A stretch of 10,456 nucleotides of DNA, taken from assembly GCA_025351545.1 (NCBI GenBank), contig JANXVQ010000084.1, positions 1 to 10,456 on the forward strand, written 5' to 3'. Position numbers and translations under genes: made by a program. Numbering within the stretch: the first letter of the stretch is position 1; each line of letters begins with the position of its first letter. The DNA is from Spirosoma sp. (GTDB lineage: Bacteria > Bacteroidota > Bacteroidia > Cytophagales > Spirosomataceae). Shown one piece after another: positions 6,844-10,456 of this stretch. The notes below the pieces were generated by a model. That model saw only the letters and a list, made by a program, of their open reading frames with translations. It did no database searches and was not told the DNA's origin.

Positions 6844-9800
6844 TTATTTCTGCAAGGAAAATACCCGAACAGATTGTCCTGTAGCACCAACCAACAATTC
6901 TGTGCGTCCGGCAATATGAACAGTGACAAGGTCGCGCACATCGCCATCCCACAATAAACCAGCCTGCGCCATCGGCACATACGCAAAATTTCCTTTTCCC
7001 TGATTCAGAAATAACTGGCCTCGGTTTGCATCATCCTTACCCAATCGGACACGGTTACGCTCGCGATTACCACCGATTATCAAATCCGGCAACCCATCGT
7101 AATTCACATCAACAGCCGCGAGCGCATAGGCCGGAGCAAACTGCGCTTCAATAGGCAATGGCTGCATTACAAACGTGGGTTTTGTTCCGCCGGTACTGCG
7201 AAACAAAACCGTTTGCAGGCTCGTCGCGTTAAGTTTTTGAGACCTATTTAATTCATTTGGATCAAATAAGTCCGTAATGGTGGCTTTTGAATAGCTGGTA
7301 TAATCGGCGAATTTCTTGCGTAAGCTCACCACCTGATCAAGAACTTCATCACGCGCATTGAAAGGATGCAGTTTCCCATCTGTGCCAGAACTTCGATCAT
7401 ACCCCGCCAGAATTGGCAACAAAGAACCAGTTATACTTTTAATACCATAGAGCATTAATGGCCGCCTGTCCGACGCCTGAAGCTGGCTATTCAGCCCGGC
7501 ATTTGCCGCAACAATATCAGTGTTACCGTCGTTGTCAAAATCTCGCACCAGCAACCGATTCCAACAACCAGTTGTTGCAGGTATCAGATTATCAATCGGT
7601 TGTAGCTTTCCGCTCTGAAAGGAAAAGACTTGCACAGCCCCAAAGTCGGTAGCCACCACCAGTTCAGGACGACCGTCGCGGGTGAGGTCCGCGAGTGCGG
7701 CATCTGTTACCATACCGAGTTGTGCAAGAACGGGCTGCTGACTGGTTATATCAGAAAAATGACCTTTCCCATCATTCAGCAACAAATGGCTAACGGGCGT
7801 TTCGGGATAACGACCCGGCACCACCCGCGCACCAATGAATAAGTCGCGGTCACCATCGCCATCTATATCGGCTGAGCAAACACAGGATGCACTTACCCGC
7901 ACATCGGGGAAAGCCGTCATTTTAGTCAGGTGGCCTTTACCATCATTCAGGTACAAACGCGCTTGTAATCGGGCATCACCAACGGGAATTTCGTAACCGG
8001 CACTACTCACAACCAGATCCAAATCCCGGTCTCCATCTACATCAACCCATTCAGCCCCAGCGTCTTCACAAGCCCGGTCGGCCAGTAAAGCCGGTTGCGA
8101 TATGGGTGCAAAACCAGTAATTCCACCAATAAGTACCTGACCACCCTGACCACGTCCACCACCCACAAACACATCGTCGCGGCCGTCGCCATTTGCATCA
8201 CCAACGGCAAAATAAGGCCCGACCGACGAAAGCATATAGGGCAACAGCGGCTGAATTTTAAAATCATTAATGGCTTCCTGCTGATGTGCCACAGCAATCC
8301 CGTTGCTAGCTTGCCAGAATGGTTTGGATGTAACAGGGGGCAGCGTTTCACCCGTTGGGGCATAGGAGATCGTGAGTTGGCCGGTCGCACCGGGGCGCAC
8401 AAGCTGGGTTTTACCATCGGCCCAGCGAATACGCACCGAATCCACTGCCGTAGTTTTTCCTAGTCCAAATAGCAAGGGGCCATACATCGACGACTGAAAT
8501 CCGCGTACGGGCATGAACTCCTGTATCTGCATCCGGCCTCCCGCCCAAACCGTTACCCGCGTGCCTATCAATTTCGCTGGATTCGGGCTTTTCAAGGCAA
8601 GTGTCAGATGGTTATTCCGGCCCTTTTTTTCTGTATGATTTTCGTAAATACTGGCTTCGGCATTTACATTATTGACCACTAAATCAAGATCGCCATCGTT
8701 ATCCAGATCGGCATAAATCGCACTGTTCGATTGCGATGGCTCATCGAATCCCCAGGCCTTTGTTTCGTCCGCAAACGTTAGCTGACCTAACGAAGTATCG
8801 GACCACGACTCGCCAGACCGATTGCGAAAGATGTAATCCGGCGCGTTGATACTCGGCATTTTGGCAATAACTGACATTGGGTTAGCTTGTTGGCCGGTTT
8901 GACGCGCCTTCAACTGCTCATCCATCGTAAACTTCAGGAACTCCATATTTGTGTAATCACGGGCGTACCCGTTACTTACGAAGAGATCTTTCCAACCATC
9001 GTTATCAAAATCAGCAAACAGGCCCGCCCAGCTCCAATCGGTATTGGAAACACCGGCAAGCTGACCTATTTCAGAGAAAATCGGGGTGGTGGGCACGGAG
9101 CGCGGAATAACACCCGCAGCGCCCTTACTCACTACTCGCTGCACCCCACTCCCTGCCTCTTGCTCCTCCCCCACATTCAATTGAAGCATATTACGCATGG
9201 TCTGGTGGTGGAAACCTGCCCGAAGCAACTGCGCATATTTATCGTAATTATCGTCGCCGGAAGTAAGTTTGATGCGTTCATTTCCTTCGGGAAGCATATC
9301 GAGCGTAAGCAGGTCTATCCGGCCATCGTTATTCACATCGGCGGCATCGGAACCCATCGAGTAAAGCGAGGTATGCCCCATCGCCTTTCGCACTACTTCC
9401 TTAAACGCCGGAACGCCGGACTCTCTACTCTGCTGATTGATATAGAGATAATCGTTTTCGTTGTAGTCGTTGGAGACGTAAAAGTCGAGCCAGCCATCGT
9501 TATTAAAGTCGCTCACAGCCACGGCAAGTCCGAAACTCAGCACATTGGAAACCATGCCAGCCGAAGCGGATACGTCAACGAATTTACCGCCATCATTTCT
9601 GTATAGCTTACTGGAATAATTAGAATTTGTCTGCTCTTTATAATTGCTGATCATGCGGCTGAAACCCGCGAATTCCTGCACCGAATGATTGAGCAGAAAG
9701 CAGTCCAGATCACCATCCCGGTCATAATCGAAGAAAGCAGCCTGGGTTGAATAAGCCGGATCATCCAAGCCATACTCAGCGGCTTTCTCCGAAAAAGTCA

Positions 9801-10260
9801 AATTCTTGTTGTTGATAAAGAGCAGATTACGACGCAGTCTGGAATCTGTGGCGGCCGAGCGGCAAACGTATAAATCGAGCCAGCCATCGCCATTGATATC
9901 CACAACCGAAACACCGGTATTCCAGCCTTCTGCTGCGGCAACGCCCGCCTTGTCGGTAATATCGTCGAATGTCAGTTTACCGGAACCGGGCTCGGTTCGA
10001 TTTAGGTAGAGTTTGTTGGCGGTTAGGTTGCCGGTGAAGTATAAATCCGTTAGACCGTCGTTGTTAAAATCGCCCGCAGCTACGCCCCCGCCGTTGTAAA
10101 AATACCCGTATTTCAGCACATTGAAATCGGGTGATTCTTCGAGAGAATTCTTGAATGTAACGTTGGTCTGCGAGGATGGTAATTTCTCAAACAGCGTATC
10201 CGAATTGCCACAGGCAGATAATAGCAGGCCAAGTATACTAAGGCAAAAAAGCGGCTTCAT
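6844..10260 (-). CDS. Large FG-GAP/VCBS-repeat lipoprotein with ASPIC/UnbV domain (CRTAC1-like)
   Basis: A secreted lipoprotein of about 1138 residues of unknown exact role. I chose the ATG at 10258-10260 (MKPLFCLSILGLLLSACGNS), which gives a clean lipoprotein signal with Cys17. The frame extends to an ATG at 10300-10302, but that codon sits in the loop of a terminator hairpin and adds 14 residues before the signal peptide. About 13 calcium-loop repeats of the D-x-N/D-x-D-G type follow, e.g. DFNNDGLTDLYFTGN (about 64), DINGDGWLDLYV (121), DFDNDGWKDLFVSNG (417), DLDNDGDLDLVVNN (518), DIDGDGDRDLFIGA (798) and DVNYDGLPDLIIGG (1051). An ASPIC/UnbV domain lies at about 566-632 (PVRGFQSSMYGPLLFGLG). 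The layout suggests two beta-propellers split by it. A non-repeat segment (about 960-1015, with RDEVLDQVVSLRKKFADY) is a familiar element of Bacteroidota members of this group. Such genes often accompany susCD operons; a role in surface binding or adhesion is inference. Confidence 0.93.
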   Translation of the reverse strand: MKPLFCLSILGLLLSACGNSDTLFEKLPSSQTNVTFKNSLEESPDFNVLKYGYFYNGGGVAAGDFNNDGLTDLYFTGNLTANKLYLNRTEPGSGKLTFDDITDKAGVAAAEGWNTGVSVVDINGDGWLDLYVCRSAATDSRLRRNLLFINNKNLTFSEKAAEYGLDDPAYSTQAAFFDYDRDGDLDCFLLNHSVQEFAGFSRMISNYKEQTNSNYSSKLYRNDGGKFVDVSASAGMVSNVLSFGLAVAVSDFNNDGWLDFYVSNDYNENDYLYINQQSRESGVPAFKEVVRKAMGHTSLYSMGSDAADVNNDGRIDLLTLDMLPEGNERIKLTSGDDNYDKYAQLLRAGFHHQTMRNMLQLNVGEEQEAGSGVQRVVSKGAAGVIPRSVPTTPIFSEIGQLAGVSNTDWSWAGLFADFDNDGWKDLFVSNGYARDYTNMEFLKFTMDEQLKARQTGQQANPMSVIAKMPSINAPDYIFRNRSGESWSDTSLGQLTFADETKAWGFDEPSQSNSAIYADLDNDGDLDLVVNNVNAEASIYENHTEKKGRNNHLTLALKSPNPAKLIGTRVTVWAGGRMQIQEFMPVRGFQSSMYGPLLFGLGKTTAVDSVRIRWADGKTQLVRPGATGQLTISYAPTGETLPPVTSKPFWQASNGIAVAHQQEAINDFKIQPLLPYMLSSVGPYFAVGDANGDGRDDVFVGGGRGQGGQVLIGGITGFAPISQPALLADRACEDAGAEWVDVDGDRDLDLVVSSAGYEIPVGDARLQARLYLNDGKGHLTKMTAFPDVRVSASCVCSADIDGDGDRDLFIGARVVPGRYPETPVSHLLLNDGKGHFSDITSQQPVLAQLGMVTDAALADLTRDGRPELVVATDFGAVQVFSFQSGKLQPIDNLIPATTGCWNRLLVRDFDNDGNTDIVAANAGLNSQLQASDRRPLMLYGIKSITGSLLPILAGYDRSSGTDGKLHPFNARDEVLDQVVSLRKKFADYTSYSKATITDLFDPNELNRSQKLNATSLQTVLFRSTGGTKPTFVMQPLPIEAQFAPAYALAAVDVNYDGLPDLIIGGNRERNRVRLGKDDANRGQLFLNQGKGNFAYVPMAQAGLLWDGDVRDLVTVHIAGRTELLVGATGQSVRVFSLQK

Positions 10261-10275
10261 GGTGGCACGGTTGGT

Positions 10276-10314
10276 ATAAAAAGACGGAAGCGGACGAATC
10301 ATCGCCCGCTTCCG
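10276..10314 (-). terminator. Strong intrinsic terminator between the partial gene and the FG-GAP gene
   Basis: On the minus strand the arms CGGAAGCGGGCG (10314-10303) and CGTCCGCTTCCG (10296-10285) form a 12-bp stem with a single G-U pair and a 6-nt loop ATGATT. TC and then TTTTT (10282-10278) follow directly. This is a textbook Rho-independent terminator in the direction of transcription, 26 bp past the upstream stop codon. It argues against the ATG in its loop as a translation start. Because only about 17 bp separate the T-tract from the chosen start, the FG-GAP gene is probably expressed by read-through, or from a promoter overlapping the hairpin. Confidence 0.8.
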
Positions 10315-10340
10315 CGACCTCTCAAGTAAAGATAATAGAC

Positions 10341-10456
10341 TTAGTTTTTATCCCACCATAGTGGCGTTGTCACCTTATCGGGACCGCCGATCAGCGCTTC
10401 GGCTTTCTTGGCTTCGACGGCATTCGTTTGCTGTTCAACAAGCAGAATTGGAATAC
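10341..10456 (-). CDS. C-terminal end of an unidentified gene, 5' part outside the window
   Basis: The minus-strand frame enters from the right edge and ends at a TAA at 10341-10343. It gives 37 residues with an Ala/Lys/Glu-rich helix (NAVEAKKAEALIGG) followed by DKVTTPLWWDKN at the very C-terminus. I do not recognise the family. The end does not look like the usual C-terminus of a SusD or SusC protein. The frame is supported by its coding-like composition, by stops in both other minus-strand frames, and by the terminator placed 26 bp after the stop. It is co-oriented with the FG-GAP gene. Confidence 0.6.
   Translation of the reverse strand, partial: IPILLVEQQTNAVEAKKAEALIGGPDKVTTPLWWDKN

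Noticed and set aside
8887..9606. 239-codon plus-strand frame opposite the FG-GAP gene
   Set aside because: It is fully antisense to the repeat-encoding gene. The His/Ile/Val-rich translation (HIGGIGTHRV, IVIKVAHSHG) is what the reverse complement of D-N-D-G repeats produces.
6844..10260. Repetitive D-N-D-G coding units considered as a DNA repeat array
   Set aside because: The repetition is at protein level (FG-GAP calcium loops at irregular spacing with varied codons). It is not a tandem DNA repeat or CRISPR.

Overview
The window looks like a Bacteroidota chromosome, most probably a Cytophagales member of the Spirosoma type. This rests on gene content: a SusC-type TonB-dependent transporter with a SusD-type lipoprotein, a FecR anti-sigma factor with a C-terminal DUF4974-like domain, a FecI-type ECF sigma factor, and a giant FG-GAP/ASPIC-UnbV lipoprotein. 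Start codons also mostly lack Shine-Dalgarno sequences, as usual in this phylum. The genus is an inference from the style of the proteins, not from a search.

All intact genes lie on the minus strand, so the reading order runs from high to low coordinates. At the right edge (10341-10456) is the last 37 codons of an unidentified gene. A strong intrinsic terminator hairpin (10276-10314) follows it. Next is a lipoprotein of about 1138 residues with roughly 13 FG-GAP/VCBS calcium-loop repeats and a central ASPIC/UnbV domain (6844-10260). A short AT-rich gap leads to an ECF sigma factor (6095-6700). After an 885-bp interval come FecR (4091-5209), a 196-bp leader with two hairpins, the STN-containing SusC (451-3894), and the 5' part of a SusD gene (1-441) that runs off the left edge.

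The sigma factor, FecR, SusC and SusD form the components of a trans-envelope signalling and uptake system. Substrate binding at SusC/SusD would be relayed by the SusC N-terminal STN domain to the periplasmic part of FecR, which releases the sigma factor to transcribe susCD. The substrate cannot be read from the sequence, and no degradative enzyme of the locus is inside the window.

The main irregularity is the interval between the sigma factor and FecR. It holds two decayed gene remnants on the plus strand: the C-terminal end of an SMP-30/gluconolactonase-like protein, and a TnpB (IS200/IS605 OrfB) remnant broken by at least three frameshifts. These remnants separate a regulatory pair that is normally adjacent. 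I found no CRISPR array, tRNA, rRNA or convincing new defence or biosynthetic system.
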